From assembly GCF_020733635.1 (NCBI RefSeq), contig NZ_JAJFZL010000001.1:1240001-1304000 (forward strand): 64,000 bases of DNA, read 5' to 3'. This DNA is from Nocardia spumae (GTDB lineage: Bacteria > Actinomycetota > Actinomycetes > Mycobacteriales > Mycobacteriaceae). The first letter of the stretch is position 1; every line of letters starts with the position of its first letter. Of this stretch, positions 52,931 through 61,574 are shown one piece after another. The position numbers and the translations under genes were made by a program. The notes under the pieces are model-generated. The model searched no databases. It worked only from the letters and a program-made list of their open reading frames with translations, and was not told where the DNA came from.

Positions 52931-54184
52931 ATGCGCTCGGTTGAGGACCAGCAGATCAAGGTGACCGCGGCGGCCGTCGCCCCGCGGCCCGTCCGGGTCG
53001 CGATTTCCGAGGCTCAGGGTCTGCTGTGTGCCGAGGATGTCGTCACGGAACGTCCGCTGCCGGGATTCGATCAGGCCGCGATCGACGGCTACGCCGTGCG
53101 CAGTGTCGATGTGCAGGGCGCGGGCGCCGACGTCCGCACCGAGGAGGGCGATCCCGTCGATCTGACCCTGCCGGTGGTCGGTGAGGTCGCCGCGGGCTCG
53201 CGGCAGCCGATCCGCCTGCAGCCGCGCCAGTCGGTGCGCATCGATACCGGCGCGCCGCTGCCGACGCTCGCCGATGCGGTGCTGCCGCTGGACTTCACCG
53301 ACGGCGGCCGTGCCCGGATCAAGATCTACGAACCGGTCCGGTCCGGCGACTACGTGCGGCGCATCGGTGACGATGTGCAGCCCGGTGATGTCGCGGTCCG
53401 GGCCGGAACCATCATCGGCGCGGCCCAGGTCGGTCTGCTGGCGGCGGTCGGCCGGGACAAGGTGCTGGTGCATCCCCGGCCGCGATTGTCGGTCATCTCG
53501 ATCGGTGGTGAGCTCGTCGATATCGATCGCACCCCCGGACCGGGGCAGGTCTACGACGTCAACTCCTACGCACTGGCCGCCGCGGCCCGCGACGCCGGTG
53601 CCGATGTGAACCGGGTCGGCATCGTGAGCGCCGATCCGAAGCGGCTACGCGATGTGGTGGAGGGGCAGCTGGTCCGCTCGGAGGTCGTGGTGATCGCGGG
53701 CGCGGTCGGTGGCTGGGCCTCCGACCAGATCCGCGAGGCCCTGGAGGGTATGGGCGAGCTGACGATCGATCGGGTGGCCATGCATCCGGGTTCGGTCCAG
53801 GGTTTCGGGCGTCTGGGGCGCGATGAGGTGCCGACCTTCCTATTACCGTCGAATCCCGTTGGCGCACTGGTAGTTTTCGAGATCATGGTGCGCCCCCTGA
53901 TCCGTATCGCGCTGGGCCGGCGGCATCCGATGCGACGGATGGTGCGGGCTCGTACGATCATGCCGATCACCTCGATGGAAGGCCGCCGCGGCTATCTGCG
54001 CGCACAGCTGATGCGCGATGAGCAGACCGGCGATTACCTGGTGCAGCCGCTCGGGGTCAACGGATCGTCACATCTGTTGTCCACCCTGGCCGAGGCCAAC
54101 AGCCTGATCGTCATCGACCCGGAGGTCACCGATGTTCGCACCGGTGACGAGGTGCAGGTCGCGTTTCTCGCACAGCGCGGGTGA
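52931..54184 (+). CDS. glp: Molybdotransferase-like divisome protein Glp (MoeA/gephyrin family)
   Basis: 417 aa MoeA fold: GLLCAEDVVTERPLPGFDQAAIDGYAVRSVD, GQPIRLQPRQSVRIDTGAPLPTLADAVLPLD, GDYVRRIGDDVQPGDVAVRAGTIIGAAQVGLLAAVG, SVISIGGELVDIDRTPGPGQVYDVNSYAL. The catalytic-site region VIAGAVGGWASDQI departs from the TGGxSxG of active MoeA, fitting the gephyrin-like Glp branch that binds the receptor GlpR/SepX rather than acting as an enzyme. That receptor gene lies two genes downstream. ATG 52931 follows AAGGGGAAGGG. Confidence 0.88.
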   Translation: MRSVEDQQIKVTAAAVAPRPVRVAISEAQGLLCAEDVVTERPLPGFDQAAIDGYAVRSVDVQGAGADVRTEEGDPVDLTLPVVGEVAAGSRQPIRLQPRQSVRIDTGAPLPTLADAVLPLDFTDGGRARIKIYEPVRSGDYVRRIGDDVQPGDVAVRAGTIIGAAQVGLLAAVGRDKVLVHPRPRLSVISIGGELVDIDRTPGPGQVYDVNSYALAAAARDAGADVNRVGIVSADPKRLRDVVEGQLVRSEVVVIAGAVGGWASDQIREALEGMGELTIDRVAMHPGSVQGFGRLGRDEVPTFLLPSNPVGALVVFEIMVRPLIRIALGRRHPMRRMVRARTIMPITSMEGRRGYLRAQLMRDEQTGDYLVQPLGVNGSSHLLSTLAEANSLIVIDPEVTDVRTGDEVQVAFLAQRG

Positions 54185-54187
54185 GAT

Positions 54188-54844
54188 GTGGACATGAATG
54201 TGTTCCGGGCCGCGCAGCATCCCGGCTGGCCCGCCCATCTCGGACCCGTGCGCGTCGCGGGTGGTCGGGTGACCCTGCGCCCCGTCCGGCTGCGGGACGC
54301 GGCCGCGTGGTCGCGTATTCGCCTGCGTGATCGCGAACATCTGGAGCCGTGGGAGCCGACCGGCCGCGGCACCTGGGAGGCCCGCAATCACGCCTCCAAC
54401 TGGCCCGCGTTGTGGTCGAGTCTCAAGGCCGAGGCGCGGCGCGGTGCGATGGTGCCGTTGGTGATCGAGGTCGACGGGTCGTTCGGCGGTCAGCTGACCA
54501 TCGGCAATATCGTGCGCGGCGCGCTGCGTTCGGCGTGGATCGGCTACTGGGTGGCCAAGGATGTCGGCGGGCAGGGGGTGGCGACCGCGGCTCTGGCGCT
54601 GGGACTGGACCACTGCTTCGGTCAGGTCGGCCTGCATCGGGTCGAGGCGACGGTGCGGCCGGAGAATCTGGCCAGCCAGGCGGTACTGCGCAACGTGGGC
54701 TTTCGCGAGGAGGGCGTACTGCGCCGCTACCTCGACGTGGACGGCGCGTGGCGGGACCATCTGCTGGTGGCGATGACCGTCGAGGAGGTTTCGGGCACGG
54801 TCGTCGACCGGCTGATTCGGTCCGGACGTGCCGCTCGGCCGTGA
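54188..54844 (+). CDS. RimJ-like ribosomal-protein N-acetyltransferase
   Basis: 218 aa GNAT. GGRVTLRPVRLRDAAAWSRIRLRDREHLEPWEPT is the RimJ/RimL start; SAWIGYWVAKDVGGQGVATAALALGLDHCFGQVGLHRVEATVRPENLASQAVLRNVGFREEGVLRRYLDVDGAWRDHLL carries the acetyl-CoA loop (GGQGVA). It probably acetylates protein N-termini. GTG 54188 or ATG 54194 starts 3-9 bp after glp; the triplet glp-rimJ-sepX is conserved across mycolata. Confidence 0.88.
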   Translation: MDMNVFRAAQHPGWPAHLGPVRVAGGRVTLRPVRLRDAAAWSRIRLRDREHLEPWEPTGRGTWEARNHASNWPALWSSLKAEARRGAMVPLVIEVDGSFGGQLTIGNIVRGALRSAWIGYWVAKDVGGQGVATAALALGLDHCFGQVGLHRVEATVRPENLASQAVLRNVGFREEGVLRRYLDVDGAWRDHLLVAMTVEEVSGTVVDRLIRSGRAARP

Positions 54845-55022
54845 CCGGCAGCCATGACCGGCTTGTGACGCGTGGGACAGGTGTGGGCGGCGCGCCTTCG
54901 GGATATTCCTGTGACGCCCCATTAACCTACGGACGTCGGTGGTGCGTCCGGTGCCGGGACGAAACAGGTGGCGAGAACTGTCGAAGGGACAGCGGTCAGG
55001 CGGGGACGGAGGTGAGAGCGCG
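54845..55022. other. Gap before sepX
   Basis: 178 bp with no gene or clear terminator; a promoter for sepX may lie here (ATTAACCTACGG near 54922-54933). Confidence 0.3.
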
Positions 55023-56210
55023 ATGCCGAATTCGATCTTGTGGATCGCTCTGGTCGTGCTCTGGGTCTGCGTGCTGTTCCCCATGCTCGCCGACCGGCAT
55101 CCGCGCATCCGCCGTACGACGGATGCCGCCCTGGCGACCCGGGTGCTGCATCGAGGCGGAACGAGACGACGTGCGAAGAAAGGGCCGGCCACCGGACATG
55201 AGACCGATCCGGATTGGGTGCCTGCCCCTCGGCAGAAAAGGCTTTCTCACGGCGATGATGCGGAGGATCGGATGACGAATACGGCCGACGAGCCCGTCAC
55301 CGAGGATGAGCAGAACGCAGACGGCCGCGCCGATTCGGCGATGTCGAAGGCCGATCGCCGCGCCGGCGATCTCGGCGCCCCCGATGTCCGTGCCGGTGCG
55401 GACGACGCCGGCGTAGCCGGATTCACCGACGACGGTCTCGTGGACACGGAGACGGACACGGACGCCGACGGCGCCGACACCGGCGCCGACGACATGGGCG
55501 AGGCCGAACCCGAAGCGGCCGAACTCGATTCCGGCGCCGACGACCAGGTTTCCGACGAACCGGAGTCGGACGAGGAACCCTCCCACGCCTCCATGGCCCG
55601 TATTCCCCCCGCGCCGTCCGCGGCGGTTCCCGCGCGTCTGGACGAACCGGACGATGACTCCGACTTCGACTACGAGGACGAACCGGAGTCCGTGGCACGC
55701 GATTTCGTGCCGTCGCGACGCGGTCGGGGTGGGTTCGATCCGGAGGCCGATGCCATCGCGCGGGCGGCGCGCTACCGGTTCCGGCAGCGCATGGCGCTCG
55801 GATTGATCGCGAGCACACTGCTTTTCGGCATCTTCGCGGTGCTGATGAACGCGGTCCTGTGGTGGGGCTGCGCGCTCTCGCTGGTGGCGTTCGGGGCCTA
55901 TCTGGCCTATCTGCGGCGACAGGTCCGGTTCGAGGAGGATATCCGGCGACGGCGCGCGGCGCGGTTGTCCGGAGCGCGGCAGCGCCCAGCCGAGAAGTCC
56001 GAACCGGTTGCCCCGGAGGATGTTCGAACCGAACGCCGACCGGGTATGGACAGGGATGCCGCTCGTGCGCTGCGGCGGCGTGCGGTGGTCCTCGACGTCG
56101 ACGACGAGGACCCGCTGTTCGACCATCTGGAGCATTTCGACGCGGCCGCGGCCCGGGCTACCCGGCATCGCGCCGCGGGCGGTGAAATCCGCCGCGCCGC
56201 AGGCGAATAG
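55023..56210 (+). CDS. sepX: Divisome membrane protein SepX/GlpR
   Basis: 395 aa. N-terminal TM SILWIALVVLWVCVLFPML followed directly by the conserved RHPRIRRTTDAALATRVLHRGG, a long acidic Asp/Glu/Ala linker (about 85-235), then two TM helices MALGLIASTLLFGIFAVLM and VLWWGCALSLVAFGAYLAYLRRQV, and a basic tail. Matches the SepX/GlpR family that organises division in Streptomyces and Corynebacterium and is the membrane receptor for Glp. ATG 55023 has GGAGGTGAG about 10 nt upstream. The acidic linker is unusually long. Confidence 0.88.
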   Translation: MPNSILWIALVVLWVCVLFPMLADRHPRIRRTTDAALATRVLHRGGTRRRAKKGPATGHETDPDWVPAPRQKRLSHGDDAEDRMTNTADEPVTEDEQNADGRADSAMSKADRRAGDLGAPDVRAGADDAGVAGFTDDGLVDTETDTDADGADTGADDMGEAEPEAAELDSGADDQVSDEPESDEEPSHASMARIPPAPSAAVPARLDEPDDDSDFDYEDEPESVARDFVPSRRGRGGFDPEADAIARAARYRFRQRMALGLIASTLLFGIFAVLMNAVLWWGCALSLVAFGAYLAYLRRQVRFEEDIRRRRAARLSGARQRPAEKSEPVAPEDVRTERRPGMDRDAARALRRRAVVLDVDDEDPLFDHLEHFDAAAARATRHRAAGGEIRRAAGE

Positions 56211-56219
56211 GGACCGCAC

Positions 56220-56263
56220 GGCGGCCGCCGCATCGTAGCCAGGAGCTGCGCGCGGCGGCCGCC
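56220..56263 (+). terminator. Terminator after sepX
   Basis: GGCGGCCGCCGC pairs with GCGGCGGCCGCC around a 20-nt loop, 9 bp after the sepX stop. Confidence 0.65.
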
Positions 56264-56696
56264 GCGGTGTTTCGGGCCCGTTTTCATCGCCGATCTCGGC
56301 AACCCGACCGACCGGTAGCCAATCGCTGGCTATCGATGCGGCGGGGTGGGCGCGGTGGGCTGGCAGCCGGAATGTGAAACGCGAGTGTCCACTCAGTGGG
56401 AACGCCTCGCGGACGGCTAATTCATAGGTAACCTTTTCGCTCTGTGATCTAGCCGTTACGAGTGGCCGGAGAGCTATTTCGGGAGTAAGCTCCGTAACCG
56501 TGCAGAATCGCTGTCCACACGATCGAGGGATTTAATCCTTCCGGTACGGATGCGTAGTCACGGGTATTGACGCGCCGCAGCGGAGGAACGCTGTGCGTGG
56601 GGTAGCTGGGCGGTTGGAAGGGCTGATCGATGTGAATGGACGCACGCTGCTGTCGATTTCCGCCGTCCTGTTGCCGTAACAGATCGAGAAATCGCG
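56264..56696 (+). other. Presumed control region of the biosynthetic cluster
   Basis: 433 bp with no supported gene and clearly more A+T than its flanks (GCTAATTCATAGGTAACCTTTTC at 56417-56439 region, GGATTTAATCCTTCC near 56527-56541, itself a partial palindrome). It separates the core genome from the seven-gene cluster and probably carries its promoter. Confidence 0.4.
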
Positions 56697-57671
56697 ATGA
56701 ATAATTCGACCGTCATCGACGAGATCGATATCGATCCGGCCGAACGGGTAACCGCACTCGATCTGTATCGCCGCTGGGAATTGCAGCAATGGCAGGCGCA
56801 GAGCCTGGAATACGAGCGCGACGGAGACGGCTGGCTCGGGCTGCCCGCCTTCGCGCGGCTGCCGCTGCTGGCCACCCTGGCGCGCTTCCTGGTGGGCGAG
56901 ACGACGGTGACCGAGACGTTGGCGCCGCTGGCCTATGCCGCGCCCGACGTCGACTACAAGATGTATCTGGCCACCCAGCTGGCCGACGAGGCCCGTCATA
57001 CCGTCTTCTTCCGGCACTATCTGGCTTTCCTGTCCGAGACCCTCGGCAATGAGGAGTTGTCACAGGTCAGTGGGGTTGACAAGGTCGGCGACCTGTTCGA
57101 GAACGCACTGCTGGACGCGGTGGAGCGAGTGCGGGCCGATCCCTACGACACGGCCGCCTGGTACGAGGGCGTGGTGGTGTACCACCTGCTGGTGGAGGGC
57201 GCGGTGGCGATGACCGGCCTGCACACCCTCCTCGGTACCGTGCGCGCGCTGTCGGGGTTCGACATTCTGCGCACCGGAATCACCAATGTCGCCCGCGACG
57301 AGTCGCGGCATATTTCTTTCGGTGTTCTGGCATTGCGCAACGGAGTTCGCGACGGTCATCGCGGGCATATCGTGGATATGATTCGTAAACATATTCCGGC
57401 CGCCGCGCGCACGCTGGTGGACCCGGAAACCAGGGATCCCTTTCCTCGATTGGTCCCGGTATTGCGCAAGCGGGCGGAATTACTCGACGAGCAATGGGAA
57501 TTCGCTGCGAGTTCTCTAACGCGGAGAATGAGTTCCATCGGAATTTCCGAGGATATCATCGCCGATCTTTCGGAGAATTGGCGGCAAGCCTGTTCGGCAG
57601 CCGCAGCGGAATACGGTCGTATTCATGGTGAACCCCATCCGATCACATATCTGGATCGGGCGGACGAATAG
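56697..57671 (+). CDS. R2-like ligand-binding oxidase (R2lox) homologue in a biosynthetic cluster
   Basis: 324 aa ferritin-like di-metal protein. Metal ligands line up with R2lox: E68 (LVGETTV), E98 and H101 (DEARH), E167 (LLVEGAV), E202 and H205 (DESRH). V71 and Y162 stand where mycobacterial R2lox forms its Val-Tyr ether cross-link next to a mixed Mn/Fe centre. This family binds a long-chain fatty acid in its crystal form and has no settled reaction. Followed 17 bp later by an ACP gene and then a fatty-acyl-AMP ligase gene, which suggests oxidation or desaturation of an ACP-bound or free acyl chain. ATG 56697; ribosome site weak. Confidence 0.8.
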   Translation: MNNSTVIDEIDIDPAERVTALDLYRRWELQQWQAQSLEYERDGDGWLGLPAFARLPLLATLARFLVGETTVTETLAPLAYAAPDVDYKMYLATQLADEARHTVFFRHYLAFLSETLGNEELSQVSGVDKVGDLFENALLDAVERVRADPYDTAAWYEGVVVYHLLVEGAVAMTGLHTLLGTVRALSGFDILRTGITNVARDESRHISFGVLALRNGVRDGHRGHIVDMIRKHIPAAARTLVDPETRDPFPRLVPVLRKRAELLDEQWEFAASSLTRRMSSIGISEDIIADLSENWRQACSAAAAEYGRIHGEPHPITYLDRADE

Positions 57672-57688
57672 ATATTCGGGAGCATTTC

Positions 57689-57946
57689 GTGGACGAAAAT
57701 GAAGTGCGCGACCAGGTGCGTGAGCTGGTCCGTCGGCACGCACCGCAACCTCCGGCGGAATTGGCCACCGACGATGTGCTGGCCGAACGGCTGGGCTACG
57801 ACTCGCTGGCGTTGATCGAGCTCGCTCTCGGTATCCAGGTGCGGTTCGGGATCGACGCCGGAGGCGACTCCGGCGCGACCGATGCGGTCACCGTCGGCGA
57901 TATCGAGCAGATGGTGTGCGACGCACTGCGGGCGAAACAACCGTGA
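57689..57946 (+). CDS. Acyl carrier protein
   Basis: 85 aa. Phosphopantetheine site GYDSLALIELAL with Ser39; LATDDVLAERLGYDSLALIELALGIQVRFGI is the usual helix II-III region. GTG 57689 follows GGGAG. Stop overlaps the ligase start (GTGA), so ACP and ligase are made together; the ligase probably loads this ACP. Confidence 0.9.
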   Translation: MDENEVRDQVRELVRRHAPQPPAELATDDVLAERLGYDSLALIELALGIQVRFGIDAGGDSGATDAVTVGDIEQMVCDALRAKQP

Positions 57947-59574
57947 CCGGTCTGCTGGATTGGCTGGCCTACGACGGGGACGAGCGCGGCTGGACCATCG
58001 CCGGTGAGGGCGAATGGCGACACGTCGCTTATCCGCGGCTGGCCGAGCAGGTGCGGCGGGTGGCCGCGGCCTGTCTGGAAGCCGGTGTACGGCCGGGGGC
58101 GGTGGTATCCATCCTGGAATCGGCTCCCGACCGATTCATGACGAACTTCTTCGGTGTGCTGGCCGCTGGTGCGACGCCGAACCCGCTGGCGCCGCCGCTG
58201 CCGTTGCAGAACGAGTCGGCGTATCGGCAGCAACTGTCGGCCCTGCTGGCCGCGGCGGCGCCGTCGGCCGTCATCGTGGCCGAAGAGCTCGCCGCGGTGG
58301 TCCATCCGGTCATCGAATCGATGGGCGGGGTAACGCTGATCGGACACTCGGAGGCGGCGCCGGCGCTCACCGAACTTCCGGGTTGTACGCCCGATCGGAT
58401 CGGGCTGCTCCAATTCACCTCGGGCAGTAGTGGATCGCCGAAAGCGGTGCGGGTCTCGGTGGCCAATCTGGAAGCCAATTGCGCGGCCATCGACCGGTGG
58501 CTGGAGTTTCGGCCGACCGACCGGATCGCGACCTGGCTGCCGCCGTATCACGATATGGGGCTGATCGGCTGCATCATCACGCCGACCATCCTGAATTTGG
58601 ACATTCAGGCGATGACACCGCTCGATTTCATTCGGGACCCGCTGTCGTGGTTGGCGTGTTTCGGCCGCGACGGCGCGACGATCACCGCGACACCGAACTT
58701 CGCACTCGGATATCTGCTGCGGAAGATGACCGACGAGGCCTTGGCCGGAATGGATTTCGAACCCTGGCGGGTCATGATCGTCGGCGCCGAACGTATCGAT
58801 CCGGCGATTCTGCGGAACTTCGCGGAGCGACTGATCCCCTACGGATTCGATTCGCGCACACCGTGTCCGGCCTACGGACTGGCCGAGGGCACCTTGGCGG
58901 TATCGGGGCTGCGTCCGGCCGAACCGGTGCGGGTGACCGCGGTGACCCCGGACTCCGGTGCGGTCGACGGACCGTACGACCTGATGTCGGCGCCGCTCGA
59001 CGACGGGCGCCGCTGGCTGGTGGGCTGCGGTGCACCGCTGGACGGGGTGACCGCGCGACTGGACGATCGCGACGAATACGCCGGTGCGCCCGGCGAATTG
59101 ATCGTCGGTGGTCTCAGTGTCGCTCAGGACTATCAGTCGGCCGAGGGCACCCGGGATCTGGCACGGGCCGAGGACGGCGCCCTGGCGACCGGTGACGCCG
59201 GTCTGCTGGTGGACGGGCAGGTGTATCCGATCGGCCGGGTCGGTGATGCGGTGAAGGTGCGCGGCCGCACCGTCTACGCCGAGGATATCGAGGCGGCCGT
59301 GGCCGAGGCCTTCGGTGTGCCCGCCAATCGGGTGGTGGTGCTGGCCGGTAACGCCCTGGGCGCCGCGCGGGTGGCGGTGCTGGTCGAGGATCGGCCGGTG
59401 GAACCGGTCCGGCTACGGCAGGTGCTGGCCGGGCAGCTCGGGACGGACACCTCGCTGCGACTGTTCATCGGTGATCGGGGCCTCATCGCGCGGACCACGA
59501 GCGGTAAACCGCGCCGGCGGGTGATGTGGAACCAGTTGCTGCAGGGCGACTTCGACGCACTGGAGAGGAGTTGA
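57943..59574 (+). CDS. Fatty-acyl-AMP ligase (FadD32-like)
   Basis: About 543 aa adenylate-forming enzyme. P-loop LLQFTSGSSGSPKAVRVS, WLPPYHDMGLIGCIITP, core YGLAEGTLAVSG, GDAGLLVDGQVYPIGRVGDAVKVRGRTVYAEDIE, and C-terminal Lys in TTSGKPRRR. The YHDMGLIG motif and overall pattern are those of FAALs, which activate fatty acids as acyl-AMP and pass them to a carrier protein instead of CoA. GTG 57943 overlaps the ACP stop; the next gene starts 2 bp after its stop. Confidence 0.9.
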   Translation: MTGLLDWLAYDGDERGWTIAGEGEWRHVAYPRLAEQVRRVAAACLEAGVRPGAVVSILESAPDRFMTNFFGVLAAGATPNPLAPPLPLQNESAYRQQLSALLAAAAPSAVIVAEELAAVVHPVIESMGGVTLIGHSEAAPALTELPGCTPDRIGLLQFTSGSSGSPKAVRVSVANLEANCAAIDRWLEFRPTDRIATWLPPYHDMGLIGCIITPTILNLDIQAMTPLDFIRDPLSWLACFGRDGATITATPNFALGYLLRKMTDEALAGMDFEPWRVMIVGAERIDPAILRNFAERLIPYGFDSRTPCPAYGLAEGTLAVSGLRPAEPVRVTAVTPDSGAVDGPYDLMSAPLDDGRRWLVGCGAPLDGVTARLDDRDEYAGAPGELIVGGLSVAQDYQSAEGTRDLARAEDGALATGDAGLLVDGQVYPIGRVGDAVKVRGRTVYAEDIEAAVAEAFGVPANRVVVLAGNALGAARVAVLVEDRPVEPVRLRQVLAGQLGTDTSLRLFIGDRGLIARTTSGKPRRRVMWNQLLQGDFDALERS

Positions 59575-59576
59575 CG

Positions 59577-60722
59577 ATGGCGCCGGTACCGCTGTCGACC
59601 GTCGACCACATGTGGACGGCGAATATGGCCGGTCCGCTGCAGTTCGTGGTGGAATTCGATGCCGTACTCGATCCCGACCAGCTCGTCCGCGCCTACGCGG
59701 AGACCGCGCGCGAATTCGTCGGCGCGGATGCGGCACTGGTGCGACTCGACGATCGCACACTGGGGATGGATGTGGATGATCCGCAACCGGGAATTCGCGC
59801 CACGGTGGCCGAGTCCGAAGCCCCACTGAGCGAATGCCTCGACCCGGTCCAGATCGGCGAGGGCAACGTCCTGGCCCGGGGCCGGGTGGTCACGCGTGGC
59901 CATCGCACGGCCGTCGGCCTGTCGATGTCACACGGACTGGCCGACGGCTACGGCATGTTCTTCTTCCTGGCCGCCTGGGCGGCCCGCGCCCGGGGTGCCC
60001 GGTTCCTGGCGCCGCGCTGCGATCGCACCGTGCTGACCCGGCCGCAGGCGCGCACCCGCGATCGAGTCGATCCGGAGGCGTTGCGCCGAGCGGGATTCGT
60101 GCTCGTGGAGCCGGATGCGGCACTGCCCGAGCTCGAGGTGGGCACCGGACGGCTGGACCTCACCGAATTCGAGGCGCAGGCCGCCGCTTCGCCGCTGTCG
60201 ACCTCGGATCTGGTGGCGGCGAGCCTGTTTCGCGACTACGCCGCGGCCAGTGCGGCCGAACAGGTGACCCTCGCCTGCCCGGTCGATATCCGCCGCCACG
60301 TCCGGGAGCTGGGCCCCACCTATTTCGGCAACGGGTTCATCCAGGTCCTGCTCGATGTCGAGACCGAGCGGGTTCGCCGCGCTTCGGTGCCCGAGATCGC
60401 CGCCTGGGTGCGCGACGAGATCGCGACGGCGCCCGCACGTATCGACGACGCGGTCGCCGAACTCGAGGTGTTCCTCGAGGTACACGGGTTGGACGGGCTG
60501 GCGCGGGTGTGGGGTTATCCGCCGCGATCGGGATTCCTGGTGAGCGATCTGTCCCGAATCCCGGCCTCCTGGCTGGACTTCGGAGCCGGACCGCCGGCGC
60601 GTCTGGTGACGCCGAGTCGCCGGCCGCGGCAGCACGGGTGCTACCTGCTGCCCGATCCGGAGCGGACGCACAGCCTGCACTGGACGTCCACCCTCGAGCA
60701 CGAACCGGCTCGGCATTCGTAG
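59577..60722 (+). CDS. Condensation/PapA-like acyltransferase
   Basis: 381 aa. N-terminus PLSTVDHMWTANMAGPLQFVVEFDAVLDPDQL is typical of WS/DGAT-PapA proteins; active-site HxxxDG is SHGLADG (His119, Asp123). A downstream ACPVDIRRHVRELGPTYFGNGFIQVLLD segment matches the latch region of the fold. Presumably transfers the acyl chain from the ACP to an alcohol or amine of the product. ATG 59577 has GAGAGGAG upstream. Distantly resembles the acyltransferase at 6954-8180. Confidence 0.8.
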   Translation: MAPVPLSTVDHMWTANMAGPLQFVVEFDAVLDPDQLVRAYAETAREFVGADAALVRLDDRTLGMDVDDPQPGIRATVAESEAPLSECLDPVQIGEGNVLARGRVVTRGHRTAVGLSMSHGLADGYGMFFFLAAWAARARGARFLAPRCDRTVLTRPQARTRDRVDPEALRRAGFVLVEPDAALPELEVGTGRLDLTEFEAQAAASPLSTSDLVAASLFRDYAAASAAEQVTLACPVDIRRHVRELGPTYFGNGFIQVLLDVETERVRRASVPEIAAWVRDEIATAPARIDDAVAELEVFLEVHGLDGLARVWGYPPRSGFLVSDLSRIPASWLDFGAGPPARLVTPSRRPRQHGCYLLPDPERTHSLHWTSTLEHEPARHS

Positions 60723-60737
60723 AGAGAGCGAATCCGC

Positions 60738-61562
60738 ATGGCTGCAGCGATGACCTACAGCATGGCCGTCGGCGATCGCGACGCGGCGCGCCTGGCCCTG
60801 CTCGATCAGCACTACAACCCCAGTTCCCGTGCCTTCCTGGAATCCGTTGGACTCACCGCCGGTGCGACGGTCGCCGATATCGGCTGCGGGCACGGCACCA
60901 TGACCGCGTGGCTGGCCGAGCGGGTCGGCCCCGACGGGCTGGTGTACGCGATCGACTCCTCGGTCGAACAGCTCGATATCGCCCGCCGCATGGTGGGTGA
61001 ACTGCCCCAGGTGCAGTACATCCACGCCCGCATCGAGGACGCGCCGCTGGAGGTCGGTGCGGTGGACTGGGTGTACAGCCGATTCCTGCTGATGCACGTC
61101 GCCGATCCCGCCGCCGCGATCGGCGCGATGGAGCGCATGCTCGACGACGACGGGGCCCTCCTGCTGGAGATGTCGGATGTCGGCGCGCTGCGTTTCGTTC
61201 CCGGCCACGACCCGGCCGCTGACCTGTGGCGGCAGTGGTGGTTCGCCCTCGGTCGCGCGCGCGGCGCCGCACACGATATCTGCGACCGCACGCCGCGTCT
61301 GCTGACCGACGCCGGATTCATCATCGCGCGCAGTGACCGTTTCCAACCGGTGTCGGCGATGCCGGAGGCGAAGATGTTGCACGCCTTGGGCTTCGAACAG
61401 TGCGTGCCGGCCTACTTGGAGATCGCCGGAGCCGATCCGGCCGAAATAGACGCCCACCGTGCCTTCCTGGAGCGCGTCGTCCCCGATACCGAAGTCGCGG
61501 TCGAACTGTATTCGACCAGCCAGTATTTCGCCCGCAAGCGTCCGCGGGCTCGAAGATTGTGA
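60738..61562 (+). CDS. SAM-dependent class I methyltransferase
   Basis: 274 aa. SAM motif I VADIGCGHGTMTAWLA (residues 45-60), acidic motif II YAIDSSVEQL, ARIEDAPLEVGAVDWVYSRFLLMHV, and LLLEMSDVGALRF. The family includes O-, N- and C-methyltransferases; target unknown. ATG 60738 lies 15 bp after the acyltransferase stop, with AGAGAGAG upstream. Confidence 0.88.
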   Translation: MAAAMTYSMAVGDRDAARLALLDQHYNPSSRAFLESVGLTAGATVADIGCGHGTMTAWLAERVGPDGLVYAIDSSVEQLDIARRMVGELPQVQYIHARIEDAPLEVGAVDWVYSRFLLMHVADPAAAIGAMERMLDDDGALLLEMSDVGALRFVPGHDPAADLWRQWWFALGRARGAAHDICDRTPRLLTDAGFIIARSDRFQPVSAMPEAKMLHALGFEQCVPAYLEIAGADPAEIDAHRAFLERVVPDTEVAVELYSTSQYFARKRPRARRL

Positions 61563-61574
61563 GCATCCGCCATC

